NCBI GenBank assembly: GCA_030596395.1
Contig: JAUVKF010000037.1
Coordinates: 1 to 35,397, forward strand
Origin: Chlorobiota bacterium
GTDB taxonomy: Bacteria > Bacteroidota > Bacteroidia > Bacteroidales > F082
Length of the DNA stretch: 35,397 bases
Direction: 5' to 3'
A program made the position numbers and the translations under genes. The stretch's first letter is position 1. The number at the start of each line of letters is the position of its first letter. Positions 1 through 8,794 of the stretch are shown here, one piece after another. The notes beneath the pieces were generated by a model that ran no database searches, was not told where the DNA came from, and worked only from the letters and a program-made list of their open reading frames with translations.

Positions 1-852
1 AAAGCCTTTCCAAAAATGCTGGCAGCAGCAAAATCAGCAAACCGTTTCTTACAGGAACTGATCTTTGAAAAAAAAATTGATGTGGTTATTTCCGATAACA
101 GGTATGAATTGCATTCGGAACAAGCTTATACAGTTTTTATCACGCATCAGCTAAACATTAAAACACCGGGGATAACAAAGCCCGGGAGGCCTCTGATTAA
201 AAAGATTATTAATGATTACATCAAAAAACACAATGAGTTATGGATACCTGACTTTGAGAACAGACCCAATCTGTCGGGAGATCTTTCACATATTGATAAG
301 TTGCCCCTGAAAAACCATCATTTCATTGGTCCGTTAAGTCGCTTTTCTTTAATCAATAAACCAGGCCTTTCAAAAAAAATCGAGCTATTAATTCTATTAT
401 CCGGCCCCGAACCTCAACGGACACAATTAGAAGAAATGCTTATAAAACAGGCTTTAGCAACAAATTATCAAACAATTATTTTACAGGGGAAACCTGAATT
501 AACAGAAGAAAAAACAATCTCCAACATTACAATAATTCCACACCTCGGGGATGAAAAGATGGCCAAACTGATCACATCAGCAGACAATATTATTTGCAGG
601 CCGGGTTATTCAACCATTATGGACCTGGCTGTATTGGGGAAAAAGGCCATTTTTATTCCCACTCCGGGACAAACCGAGCAGGAGTACCTGGCTGCGCGAT
701 TCAAGAAAGAAAAGATATTCTATTCGGAAACTCAAAAATCATTCGACCTGCAGCGTGCAATTGAACAACAAGTTAACTATTCAGGCAGTATTAAGTATGC
801 TTCTAATGAATTGCTAAACAAAAGAGTTGATTTACTAATGAATCGAACTTAA
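1..852 (+). CDS. MurG-like glycosyltransferase, 5' end cut by window edge
   Basis: The frame is open from base 1, so the gene starts outside the window; the first Met at base 16 is probably internal. The visible 283 residues look like the C-terminal part of a COG0707/GT28-type (GT-B fold) glycosyltransferase of about 350 residues, as found in Bacteroidota. Seen: an N-lobe end VVISDNRYELHSEQAYTVF, a linker, then a nucleotide-sugar binding half with ILLSGPEPQRTQLEE and a glycine-rich acceptor/donor motif ICRPGYSTIMDL, followed by PGQTEQEYLA, which resembles the UDP-GlcNAc contact region of MurG. It probably transfers a sugar to a lipid or envelope glycan on the cytoplasmic side of the membrane. 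The acceptor cannot be told from sequence. It converges on the minus-strand gene ending at 907, with only 54 bases between and no clear terminator. Confidence 0.75.
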   Translation, partial: KAFPKMLAAAKSANRFLQELIFEKKIDVVISDNRYELHSEQAYTVFITHQLNIKTPGITKPGRPLIKKIINDYIKKHNELWIPDFENRPNLSGDLSHIDKLPLKNHHFIGPLSRFSLINKPGLSKKIELLILLSGPEPQRTQLEEMLIKQALATNYQTIILQGKPELTEEKTISNITIIPHLGDEKMAKLITSADNIICRPGYSTIMDLAVLGKKAIFIPTPGQTEQEYLAARFKKEKIFYSETQKSFDLQRAIEQQVNYSGSIKYASNELLNKRVDLLMNRT

Positions 853-906
853 GACTCTTTCGCTTGCCACCCGCGGATCGCTTTGAGTTAAACGTGTGTT
901 ATTGCT

Positions 907-1377
907 TTACCTCAACTCTTTATATACCTTCTCCAACTGTAATATCAGAACAGCCTGCTCTTTTAACTCCTTGTTTTCTGGTCTTTCAATTGTTTCCAGT
1001 TCTGAAATCACCCTCCTGTCCAGTTCCAAATCCCAAATCAATACCATGGCGGCAAGGCGGAGGTATTCTTCCTGTTCTTTGAGTGTTAAAGCCGATAGTT
1101 GTTCTTCAACAAGGTATTCCCTGATCTTTTCCTGTTGTTTGGCCACCTCCGAAGGGCTTGGTGCAGGTTTACGGAAATCCGTTTTCAGCTTCATCAGGCT
1201 TTCGGAATAGTATTGTGGGACGATTCCGGTTATCATTAAATGCTCCGATTTGCAGAAAGAATAAATGATTTTATCATTCTCAAAACGCACATCTGCAAAA
1301 GGTGTTAGCCATTCATCAGTTTGTTGGGCCTGTATCAGCAATGGTACGAATAGAAATACTAAGACTATTTTTTTCAT
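907..1377 (-). CDS. small secreted protein of unknown function
   Basis: A 156-residue protein starting MKKIVLVFLFVPLLIQAQ, a typical signal peptide with a cut after AQA/Q. I chose the ATG at 1377 rather than the longer frame starting at 1428, because the longer start puts 17 polar residues before the signal peptide and overlaps the upstream gene, while 1377 leaves a 7-base gap. The mature part is mainly charged and helical (PAPSPSEVAKQQEKIREYL, then LTLKEQEEYLRLA), with no T9SS tail and no lipobox. No family recognised. It is the last gene of a minus-strand run of secreted proteins and is probably co-transcribed with the T9SS cargo gene just upstream. Confidence 0.65.
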   Translation of the reverse strand: MKKIVLVFLFVPLLIQAQQTDEWLTPFADVRFENDKIIYSFCKSEHLMITGIVPQYYSESLMKLKTDFRKPAPSPSEVAKQQEKIREYLVEEQLSALTLKEQEEYLRLAAMVLIWDLELDRRVISELETIERPENKELKEQAVLILQLEKVYKELR

Positions 1378-1384
1378 TTTTTGA

Positions 1385-2965
1385 CTACTTAACAATAAAC
1401 TTTGCACTGCCCCTCTTTCCATCTTCACTATTTGCCACTATAATATATATGCTACTTTTCCAATCTGATACATCAATTTCAATTTGTTCAGTGTATGGGC
1501 TTACAATTTTCTCAAACACTAGTTGGCCTGATGTATTATAACATTGCAGATTTAAGTTTTTATTCAGTGTCTTATTTCCCAGCAGTATATTTATTTTATC
1601 CGATGCCGGATTAGGCTGAACACTTAGCGATATGTTTTCCAGGTTTGCGTAATATTCCTCAGGAGTTGGTATTTCTACTATGCTTGTTATAATGCCGCAT
1701 ACACTTAAATCAATTGTATCGGAAACGATTGGTAAATCATCACATAAGTAATCGTAGGTAATGGTATCGGTAACAGGAGTTGCCGAACTAAGGTCATCGT
1801 TCAGTTTGTACAAAAACATGTCCCATTCCCCATCCTGTTCTATTTCCCCTGCAAATACAAATTGTGAACTGTCTGTTTTTATCATGGTATGAAAGGCAGG
1901 TGTTGTATTGGGATGGAATTGAGAACCATATACATTACCAGAACTGCTCACAATATATTCACCCATGGCAATATCATAAAAACTGAAACCGTAAATTGCT
2001 GCCGCCATAAATAGTGTGTCGTTGATTCTTTCAATGGCTGTTGGCGAATTATCTACTAGGCTGTCATTTAGCAGATGGCTGGGTATTCCAACATAATCGG
2101 TCTCAAAACCATCCACAGTAAAATTTAAAAAAGCGCCAATAAGCGAACTTCCCATAAAGTAACGGCCATAACCTTTGTAGATAGAATCATTTTCTTTCAT
2201 AACTCCGAATCCATCACCAATTAATTCGAATGTATCGATATTCTGCCCGTAAGGCAACAACCACTCTTCGTTAAAATCTTCATCTATTTTAATAAACATG
2301 GGCCGCAATGTAAACACATCAGGGTTGTCATTCCTCCTGTAATAGCAGTAACCCGTCACAAAATATTCATTATCAATGGTATCCAAAAAAAAGGGAAGCA
2401 AAAAACCCAGGTCAGGGTCATCTTCTGTTTTTGCATATCTTTTCATCCATAATAGATTGCCGTTAGGATCAAAATTGAACAGGTAAACCAAATTATCCCA
2501 ATCCAGATTGTTCAATCCCACCAGTGCCAGTGCATGGCCATCTTCATAAACTATAAGGTCCAATACTGTCCCTCCCCAAAAGTGCTCCTGATTTTTAAAT
2601 GTATAGCACCACTCCACATCACTACAGGCATCAAGACTTACAACAACAGGGTCATCACCGGCATACCCTGCAAGTACCTTGCGACCTGTGGATAATATAC
2701 CGTTTGCATAAAATTGGATTCTTGAATTACCTAATACATATACTTTATCCCAAAGCAATTCCCCATTAGTGCTTGTTTTTGCAATCAACCCATCAGCATT
2801 ATAAAACTGGCCTGAGATCAGATATCCTTTGTCGTAAGATTCACTTATGCAAACACTGTTTTCCCTTTCACCTTGACGGCCAAAACTTGAATACCACCGC
2901 TGCTGTGAAAAAGACAGCAACGGCAGCAAACATATAATTATTGATAGTTTAATATGTGTGTTCAT
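1385..2965 (-). CDS. T9SS type A sorting domain-containing secreted protein
   Basis: A 526-residue secreted protein. The N-terminus (MNTHIKLSIIICLLPLLSFSQ) is a signal peptide. The last ~80 residues form a type A T9SS C-terminal sorting domain: a VQPNPASDKI motif, a CYNTSGQLVFE strand, then SSIYIIVA and a final KFIVK. The middle holds repeated strand patterns of the kind (GYLISGQFYNADGLIAKT, NGNLLWMKRY) seen in Bacteroidota beta-propeller-like cargo. It should cross the inner membrane by Sec and the outer membrane by T9SS, with its tail removed on the way. The three tandem cargo genes at 10902-15694 share this general plan but are not close copies. Its biological role is unknown. Confidence 0.75.
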   Translation of the reverse strand: MNTHIKLSIIICLLPLLSFSQQRWYSSFGRQGERENSVCISESYDKGYLISGQFYNADGLIAKTSTNGELLWDKVYVLGNSRIQFYANGILSTGRKVLAGYAGDDPVVVSLDACSDVEWCYTFKNQEHFWGGTVLDLIVYEDGHALALVGLNNLDWDNLVYLFNFDPNGNLLWMKRYAKTEDDPDLGFLLPFFLDTIDNEYFVTGYCYYRRNDNPDVFTLRPMFIKIDEDFNEEWLLPYGQNIDTFELIGDGFGVMKENDSIYKGYGRYFMGSSLIGAFLNFTVDGFETDYVGIPSHLLNDSLVDNSPTAIERINDTLFMAAAIYGFSFYDIAMGEYIVSSSGNVYGSQFHPNTTPAFHTMIKTDSSQFVFAGEIEQDGEWDMFLYKLNDDLSSATPVTDTITYDYLCDDLPIVSDTIDLSVCGIITSIVEIPTPEEYYANLENISLSVQPNPASDKINILLGNKTLNKNLNLQCYNTSGQLVFEKIVSPYTEQIEIDVSDWKSSIYIIVANSEDGKRGSAKFIVK

Positions 2966-2968
2966 ACA

Positions 2969-3241
2969 TTAATACTTTGTGAACTTTTCAGACTGGATGA
3001 TGCTTCCATTTGATTTCAAAGATACGATGTATGTTCCTGCATCCCAATTTTGGAGGTCAATAATATTAATACCTTTATTACCCTGCGCTTCAAATCTTAT
3101 AATGGTTTGTCCTTTAATATTTCGGATGATAAAAACAGGGTTTGAAAACAAAACATTAAGTTTATACTCCACGGCAAGGTAATTATTGGCCGGGTTGGGG
3201 TAAAGCGTAAACCAGCTTTCGTTTTTTTGATCCTGATACAA
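2969..3241 (-). pseudogene. orphan T9SS sorting-domain fragment
   Basis: About 90 residues reading almost entirely as a type A T9SS tail: WFTLYPNPANNYLAVEYKL, then FIIRNIKGQTIIRF, DAGTYIVSLKSNG and FTKY at the end. There is no signal peptide and no ATG; the only start is a TTG at 3241, and an in-frame stop lies four codons upstream (3251-3253). A sorting tail without a Sec signal or cargo cannot work in T9SS, so I read this as the 3' remnant of a deleted cargo gene. It sits 3 bases before the next cargo gene and just after a terminator-like hairpin. It could be translated as part of the operon, but I see no evidence that it is. Confidence 0.6.
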
Positions 3242-3261
3242 GAACTCATGTTAAAACAAAT

Positions 3262-3292
3262 AACCCGGAACACTTTAGCAGCACCCCGGGTT
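3262..3292 (-). terminator. hairpin after the YCF48/PKD cargo gene
   Basis: A 7-bp inverted repeat (AACCCGG at 3262-3268 with CCGGGTT at 3286-3292, 17-nt loop). Read on the minus strand it is followed by ATTTGTTTTAA. It lies 25 bases past the stop of the large cargo gene, so it probably ends or weakens that transcript before the downstream cargo genes. The long loop lowers certainty. Confidence 0.45.
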
Positions 3293-3316
3293 TAAAGAAC
3301 AAATCAAGCTAAATAC

Positions 3317-5869
3317 TTATCTTTTAATGAATTGCTTTTTCATCAGTAATTCATTTTCACTCTGAATTTTAATGATGTACAATCCATTTGTTAAATTCGA
3401 GAGATTGAATTGGTACAATTGCTTTCCACTATCTTCAAGACCAACTTTTTCAATCATTGTCTGACCCAACAGATTTACAATAGTAATTTTACTGACCCTC
3501 TCACTATGACTATTCAATTCAACATTCAATACATTTTCTGCCGGGTTAGGATAAATCGAAAGTTCAATATCATCAGCCGATTCGATGATGCCTGTACAAT
3601 CATCAATAAATATTTCAATTTCCTCTGATGCACCGGTACATTCATTTGCTGTTTCTTCTTCAACGATAATCGTTCCGGTTCCAGCATCTCCCCAGGCAAC
3701 TGTAATAACGTTGGTACCCTGACCTTCAGTAATTACACCCCCGGTTACTTCCCATGTGAATGTACTTGTTTCATTTTGATCAGTGGAATATATTTCAGAA
3801 GTATTGTCGCATACTTCATCAGGGCCATTGATTAGCGGCATTGGTATTGCATCGACCTCAACTTCCAGTTCACCGGAAGGATTACCATCCCCACAAACAT
3901 TAATACCATAAACCGAAATAAAGGCTGTTCCTGAAAATTCCGAATCCCATTCAACGGTGGCTTCCAAATCATTTGCTGTGATAACTCCTGCTTCTTCAGG
4001 AGAAAGTAACCATTCATAGCTGTCAGCATCATCTGAGCCTGTAGTTTCATAATCTGAAGATACATTGTTACAAACAGTTTCAGGCCCGGTTGGTGTACCA
4101 GGTTCCAGCGGTGGAAACAGAATAGTAACCTGTATTTGTTCCATCATAATCTGTGAACAATTATCATTTGACGCAAAACAGGTATAATACCCCTCGTCTG
4201 TTACCAAACCAAAACTAATTTCCGAACCGGTTCCTGCAACAATATTTCCGGTAGCTACGCCATCCAGATACAATTCGTAGTCAACATCAGTTTCTGATCC
4301 ATCGAGTGTTATTTCAACACCATCATCATTTAGGCAATAGCTGCCTCCACCTTCGAGTGTAAACTCTTGTGGACTTTGCGACAAGGTTCCTTCGAGGTAA
4401 TCTGACCAATCACCATCACCACACATATTGGTAGCCCTTACCCTGATTGTAAAATCACCGGTCCAGTCATCAGCGGTTAATAAAGATGCTGAAATTCCAT
4501 CCCCTTCCAGTGTACCTGCATCAGCAGGTGAAAGTTCCCACTCATAATCTTCGGCATAAAGTACTTCGTCAATTGAATAAACATAATTGTTATTGGTACA
4601 CACACTTGTTTCACCAGTTGGTGCATCAGCCTGTCCAGGTGTTTCTAAAACAGTAATATATGCATACTTTATCTCATTTTCTGTTCCTACTCCATCAGAG
4701 ACCTCAAGCTCAACATCGTAAACCCCTGGCGTATTGTAAGTAACCGTTGGGTTTTGATCAGTTGATGTGGATGGGGTACCACCTTCAAATGTCCACGACC
4801 ATGAAGTAGCACCAGTTGACAAATCTGTAAAATTGACTGAAGATCCTGAACAAATTGTTGTTTGGTCAGCTTCAAAATCAGCACCCAAAGGCGCTTCCTG
4901 TGTTAAAATAGTTCCACTTGAACCACTAACATATCCTGTTTTATTAGCTGTAAAAGCAAACTGGTATAAGGTTGAACCTCCACCACCATTGGTACTCGAC
5001 CAGGATGTTCCTCCATCTGTTGATTTATAAATAATCTTATCTGTTCCACCTACATACACGCTGTCGGTGTTGAAACAATAAACTGCATAAAAAGAGGGAT
5101 AACTACCGGCAATTTGATTTACAGTCCAGCTTGTTCCGCCATTTGTTGTGACCAGTACCTTTCCATCCATTCCACCTACAACCCCAAAGCTTGAATTGTA
5201 AAAATGAACCCCGAGAAATGGGTCATTATCCGGATCACTGCCATCATAATTCAGCGACCAGGTAGATCCTCCATCGGTAGATTCAATGATATCCTCTTCT
5301 GAGCCTACCGCAAACAGGGTATTTGCATCAGCGTAAGCCAAATCAATGATTCCGATACTAACACCAGTAGCAGCTGTCCACGAATCTCCGCCATCATTTG
5401 TTACCCAAACTTGAGATCCACCGGCATTTAGCTTTGCTGAAATAACACCGTTATCAGCATCCCAAAATTCAATATCAGTATAGTAATAAATTCCAATGCC
5501 CACTGACATATCCGACCATGTATCACCCCCATCATCAGTATACTTGATATCATCATCCCAACCTGCTGCATAACCATAGTCAAGCGAGGTGAAAAAAATG
5601 GTTTCGATACCAAAAAGACTTCCATCAGTACCTCCTAATATTGTACTAAAATTCGCTCCGCCATCTTCAGTTTTAATAATTACTCCGTCTCCATTGTAAG
5701 TGGTATGCATGCCTGCAAAAAATCCTCTATCGTTCTGTCCTGCAGGAAAACTATTGTCAAATAATAACCATGGACTATCATATCCTGAATCAAGTTCCAC
5801 CCACTGTGCGTTTACTGAACCGCCTACGAATAAAAGAATGGCAATTGAACTAATAATAATTTTTTTCAT
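3317..5869 (-). CDS. YCF48-like/PKD domain T9SS cargo protein
   Basis: An 850-residue multidomain secreted protein. Residues 1-21 are a signal peptide ending VNAQ. Residues ~25-330 carry repeated BNR/YCF48-type blades, each with TxDGGxxW-like cores (KTEDGGANF, YTDDGGDTWS, VTNDGGDSW, STDGGSTWS, VTTNGGTSW), which predict a beta-propeller. Residues ~333-410 form a PKD domain (FTDLSTGATSWSWTFEGG, then PGVYDVELEVSDG). Next come several Ig-like modules with repeated openings of the type PTGETSVCTNN, PTGPETVCNN and INGPDEVCDN. The last ~85 residues are a type A T9SS tail (SIYPNPAENVL, LLGQTMIEK, NGLYIIKIQ). It is probably exported and attached to or released from the cell surface; the ligand is unknown. 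It follows a 49-residue small gene by 13 bases and probably shares its promoter. Confidence 0.85.
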   Translation of the reverse strand: MKKIIISSIAILLFVGGSVNAQWVELDSGYDSPWLLFDNSFPAGQNDRGFFAGMHTTYNGDGVIIKTEDGGANFSTILGGTDGSLFGIETIFFTSLDYGYAAGWDDDIKYTDDGGDTWSDMSVGIGIYYYTDIEFWDADNGVISAKLNAGGSQVWVTNDGGDSWTAATGVSIGIIDLAYADANTLFAVGSEEDIIESTDGGSTWSLNYDGSDPDNDPFLGVHFYNSSFGVVGGMDGKVLVTTNGGTSWTVNQIAGSYPSFYAVYCFNTDSVYVGGTDKIIYKSTDGGTSWSSTNGGGGSTLYQFAFTANKTGYVSGSSGTILTQEAPLGADFEADQTTICSGSSVNFTDLSTGATSWSWTFEGGTPSTSTDQNPTVTYNTPGVYDVELEVSDGVGTENEIKYAYITVLETPGQADAPTGETSVCTNNNYVYSIDEVLYAEDYEWELSPADAGTLEGDGISASLLTADDWTGDFTIRVRATNMCGDGDWSDYLEGTLSQSPQEFTLEGGGSYCLNDDGVEITLDGSETDVDYELYLDGVATGNIVAGTGSEISFGLVTDEGYYTCFASNDNCSQIMMEQIQVTILFPPLEPGTPTGPETVCNNVSSDYETTGSDDADSYEWLLSPEEAGVITANDLEATVEWDSEFSGTAFISVYGINVCGDGNPSGELEVEVDAIPMPLINGPDEVCDNTSEIYSTDQNETSTFTWEVTGGVITEGQGTNVITVAWGDAGTGTIIVEEETANECTGASEEIEIFIDDCTGIIESADDIELSIYPNPAENVLNVELNSHSERVSKITIVNLLGQTMIEKVGLEDSGKQLYQFNLSNLTNGLYIIKIQSENELLMKKQFIKR

Positions 5870-5882
5870 TACTCCTATATTT

Positions 5883-6032
5883 TTATTTAGTATTATTTTT
5901 TGGAATATCTTTTTTTAAAGAATTATAAATTTTCCTTAAAGCACTGTTTTCATTTTTTTTCATATCAATGATCTGATCAAGCTTCTCATCGATTGAAAAC
6001 TTCTTTTTTTTATTTTTTTCTGTTTTAGCCAT
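5883..6032 (-). CDS. 49-residue lysine-rich small protein
   Basis: A short frame with an ATG at 6032 and a TAA at 5883. The product starts MAKTEKNKKKKFSIDEKLDQ and continues as an amphipathic helix (IIDMKKNENSALRKIYNSL) to a KNNTK end. It is basic, has no signal peptide, and looks cytoplasmic. Support comes from a good Bacteroidota-type promoter 32-61 bases upstream of the ATG, a clean ATG, and tight spacing (13 bases) to the large cargo gene downstream, all on the same strand. I recognise no family. Short K-rich helical proteins with an E/D-K-L-x-x-I pattern are common as uncharacterised genes in this phylum. Confidence 0.5.
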   Translation of the reverse strand: MAKTEKNKKKKFSIDEKLDQIIDMKKNENSALRKIYNSLKKDIPKNNTK

Positions 6033-6063
6033 CAGTTTTTAAATAGTATTGCCTGAATGCATA

Positions 6064-6093
6064 CAAATGAACTTCTTATTTATAAAAGTGCAA
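6064..6093 (-). promoter_or_regulatory. Bacteroidota-type promoter for the 49-residue gene and cargo operon
   Basis: On the minus strand, TTG (6093-6091), 19 nt, then TTCATTTG (6071-6064), one mismatch from TAnnTTTG. Transcription would start near 6057, giving a leader of about 25 nt before the ATG at 6032. Confidence 0.5.
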
Positions 6094-6194
6094 AGAAAGG
6101 AGAGCCTACTTTATGCCTACTTGGTGATTACAAAAAATGTACAATAGTATTTATCGCACTGGTAATTAATCGCTTAGTAAATCTGGGTTGTTTA

Positions 6195-7958
6195 TTAGAA
6201 TTGAGCAAGAACCGAAACCAGGTTTTCGTTTTTATCCAATTCCAATTTTTTTCTGAGGCGGTAACGAGCTACTTTAATACTATTTAATGATTGGTATGTG
6301 AGCGCAGCGATTTCCTTTGAGGTCATATTCAGCTTAAAAAAAGCACACAAACGGATTTCATTGGGGCTCAGATCAGGAAATTGTTTACTAAGTTTGGAAT
6401 AAAAATCAGTATGTACCTGCTGGAACCTGACTTCAAACTCTTCCCATGAAATTGTATCGGTGTTCGATTGAAGTTCGGATATAAGTTCTGCCATAACCTT
6501 TTTATTTTCGGGTTTGGCATCCAATCTTGCCTTCTTCAGTTTTTCAATTATGGTCAGTATAAACTCATTCTTTTTCAATAGGTACATCACATAAGTTGTC
6601 AACTCTTTGTTGGTATGATCCAGTTTTTCAACCAGCATTCCACGTTCAAGTTCTACTTCCTTCTTTTTATTTTTTTCCAACTTGAGCAATAGTGCAACAA
6701 TAACCAAAATCAAAAACAATCCTATCGTAGTTCCGATGTACATAAAGGTTAATCGTTTTCTTCGTTGTTCAGCTTCGATTCTACTCATATCGGCCTCCCT
6801 TATCTTCGCATCAAACTGATATTGCAATTCAAGCCGGGCAAGTTTTTTTATATTTTCTTCATTAAATAAGCTATCGGAATAAACTTTATACAAAGTGTAA
6901 TATTCTAATGCCTTCTCATAATTCCCTGTGGTCTTGTAAAGTTTACTGAGGTGTTCACCTGCAAGGGATATGAGGCTTGCCTGGCCTCCTTCTTTTGCAA
7001 GCAATAATCCTGATTGAAGATAGTCTTCTGCCTCTTCGTAATTATCGAGTAACAAATACACAATTCCGATATTAATATTTGTTTCGGCCAGGAACATAGA
7101 TTTAGATCCGGGGGCATTTGCTCCGGATGATTGTTGAAGTTGTCTGCTTTCAAAAAGGTTTTTTAAGGCATCCTGATACCGATGTTGTATTTTATCCAGT
7201 AAACCCAGTTTGAACAAAGCATGAGCCTGACCACCAATCAAATTAATACTTTTGAATATTTCATATCCATTTTGATAATATTGTCTTGCAATATTATATT
7301 CGTTAAGTTGAATATAAATAGAGCCAATGTTAGTTGTTGCACCAGCAATATTCATTGTATCATGTATTTTTTCAAATAACGGTAAGGCCCTGGTATAATA
7401 CTCAAGCGCTTTTTGGTGATCGCTTAAGTTGATATAAACAACGCCCAGGTTATTGTAAAGATTTGGTAAATACGTTGAGTCACCGGTTTCTTCTGATAAA
7501 CTTAACCCTCTCAGGTAATAATCCATGGCTTCAGGGAAATTACCTTTCTCTACAAAACGGTTGCCGAGGCTCATGTATACACGAATCAACCTGTGATAAT
7601 CACCGGTCTGCTGTAAAAGCGGAATTGCAATATCATATTCTTTTCCAGCTTTGTTTAAACTGTCCTGCAAAAAAGCAATGTCACCAAGATGGGCGTGAAG
7701 TAATCCTTTTATTGGGTCATCCTCACTCTTCTCAACAAGCAATAATGCCTGTCTTGCAGTTTTCTTCGATTTTTCCAGGTCGAATCCTTTATATTCAAGA
7801 CTCAGGTCAAAATATAATTGTGCTTTCTTATTAAGATCATGCTCATTTTCAATAGCCACTTTCATGCTGTCGATTCTGTCATTTGCAAGCGCAGATAGAT
7901 ATGACAGAAGCAAAAGAATGAAAAGGATAGAATGATATGAAAGTTTTTTCAAATCCAT
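6195..7958 (-). CDS. TPR-transmembrane-LuxR HTH regulator
   Basis: A 587-residue membrane-anchored regulator typical of Bacteroidota. I start it at the ATG at 7958 (MDLKKLSYHSILFILLLL), which opens a signal sequence; the longer frame from 8015 adds 19 residues with no signal character. Order: signal peptide ~1-25; about seven TPR-like repeats ~45-370 (NLYNNLGVVYINLSDHQKAL, ATTNIGSIYIQLNEY, INIGIVYLLLDNYEEAEDYL); one transmembrane helix ~404-426 (TIGLFLILVIVALLLKL); a coiled coil; and a LuxR/GerE-type HTH at the end (LSPNEIRLCAFFKLNMTSKE, then SIKVARYRLRKKL). The TPRs should lie in the periplasm and the HTH in the cytoplasm. Target genes are unknown. It is divergent from the hemerythrin gene, 103 bases apart. 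Confidence 0.85.
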   Translation of the reverse strand: MDLKKLSYHSILFILLLLSYLSALANDRIDSMKVAIENEHDLNKKAQLYFDLSLEYKGFDLEKSKKTARQALLLVEKSEDDPIKGLLHAHLGDIAFLQDSLNKAGKEYDIAIPLLQQTGDYHRLIRVYMSLGNRFVEKGNFPEAMDYYLRGLSLSEETGDSTYLPNLYNNLGVVYINLSDHQKALEYYTRALPLFEKIHDTMNIAGATTNIGSIYIQLNEYNIARQYYQNGYEIFKSINLIGGQAHALFKLGLLDKIQHRYQDALKNLFESRQLQQSSGANAPGSKSMFLAETNINIGIVYLLLDNYEEAEDYLQSGLLLAKEGGQASLISLAGEHLSKLYKTTGNYEKALEYYTLYKVYSDSLFNEENIKKLARLELQYQFDAKIREADMSRIEAEQRRKRLTFMYIGTTIGLFLILVIVALLLKLEKNKKKEVELERGMLVEKLDHTNKELTTYVMYLLKKNEFILTIIEKLKKARLDAKPENKKVMAELISELQSNTDTISWEEFEVRFQQVHTDFYSKLSKQFPDLSPNEIRLCAFFKLNMTSKEIAALTYQSLNSIKVARYRLRKKLELDKNENLVSVLAQF

Positions 7959-7993
7959 TGATAGTTGCAGACAATAATAACCTGTAGTTAAAT

Positions 7994-8001
7994 CAAAGGT
8001 A
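7994..8001 (-). promoter_or_regulatory. possible -7 box of the TPR-LuxR gene
   Basis: Minus-strand TACCTTTG matches the Bacteroidota -7 consensus TAnnTTTG and lies 36 bases upstream of the chosen ATG at 7958. No TTG is seen at the expected distance upstream, so this rests on one box only. Confidence 0.35.
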
Positions 8002-8061
8002 ATAAAACCGCTCAAATTGCCTCTATTTAATCTTTACTTTTAACGCGCAAAGAAAAGGCAT

Positions 8062-8793
8062 ATGCTCATCCAAAAAGAAATGAAACTTGCAGATGTGATC
8101 CATCACGATCATAAACTTGTACCGGTTATTAATCGTTTTAATATTCATCTTGGATTTGGCGATAAAAGTATTGAGGACCTTTGTGTGGAAAAAGAAATTA
8201 ATCTTGAGTTTTTTCTTACTATTTTAAATGCCTATCACGATCATAAATATTTCCCTAAAAAGCATTTACAAAGTTTTCCGGCAAGTGTGCTTGTAAATTA
8301 TTTAAATAAATCTCACCGATACTACCTTGATTACAAGCTTCCTGAATTGGAAGATTTTATAATGAAACTTGCAGAGAAAACTGAACTCGACAAAGCGACC
8401 TTTACTTTACTAAAGAATTTCTTTTCAGAATACAAAAGTGAACTGATCCAGCATATTAACCGCGAAGAAGAAAGGGTGTATCCTTATGTTTTGCAGCTTG
8501 AATCGGCCATTGAAAAAGGAAATATCTCCCCGGAACTGATCAGGCAAATGGATGAGTATCCGATAGGTGATTATGAAACTGAACATGATAATATTGAGGA
8601 AAAACTTTTTGATCTGAAAAACATAATCATTAAATATCTGCCTGAATTAAAAAACGATGATCTGCTGTTTCTAATTCTGAAAGAATTGTTCGAACTTGAA
8701 AACGACCTGAACGATCATTCAAGAATTGAAAACATGATTCTTGTGCCCAAGGTTGAGGCCATGGAATTCAGTATTAAAACGAGAAATCAATAA
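8062..8793 (+). CDS. hemerythrin HHE-domain protein with ScdA/RIC-like N-terminus
   Basis: A 243-residue cytoplasmic protein. Residues ~8-60 resemble the ScdA/DUF542 N-terminal domain of di-iron (RIC/YtfE-type) repair proteins, but the usual Cys pair is replaced by LGFGDKS. Residues ~80-235 form a hemerythrin four-helix bundle with the expected di-iron ligands: H85, H131 with E135, H175 with E179, and H219 with E223 (motifs QHINREEERVYP, YETEHDNIEE, DHSRIENM). In related proteins such a centre senses or handles O2, NO or iron damage. The gene ends one base before the ATG of the LuxR regulator, so the two are almost surely co-transcribed. Substrate and role are inferred from the family only; with no Cys pair, Fe-S repair activity is doubtful. 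Confidence 0.8.
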   Translation: MLIQKEMKLADVIHHDHKLVPVINRFNIHLGFGDKSIEDLCVEKEINLEFFLTILNAYHDHKYFPKKHLQSFPASVLVNYLNKSHRYYLDYKLPELEDFIMKLAEKTELDKATFTLLKNFFSEYKSELIQHINREEERVYPYVLQLESAIEKGNISPELIRQMDEYPIGDYETEHDNIEEKLFDLKNIIIKYLPELKNDDLLFLILKELFELENDLNDHSRIENMILVPKVEAMEFSIKTRNQ

Positions 8794-8794
8794 G

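Noticed and set aside
1378-1428. Longer N-terminus for the small secreted protein
   Set aside because: It would place 17 polar residues before an obvious signal peptide and overlap the upstream cargo gene.
3242-3250. Alternative ATG for the orphan sorting tail on the minus strand (frame MSSCIRIKK)
   Set aside because: It is in another frame and does not read into the sorting domain; it would need a frameshift with no supporting signal.
8741-8794. Longer N-terminus for the LuxR regulator
   Set aside because: It overlaps the hemerythrin gene and adds residues before the first strand of the receiver; the ATG at 8795 is right after the upstream stop.
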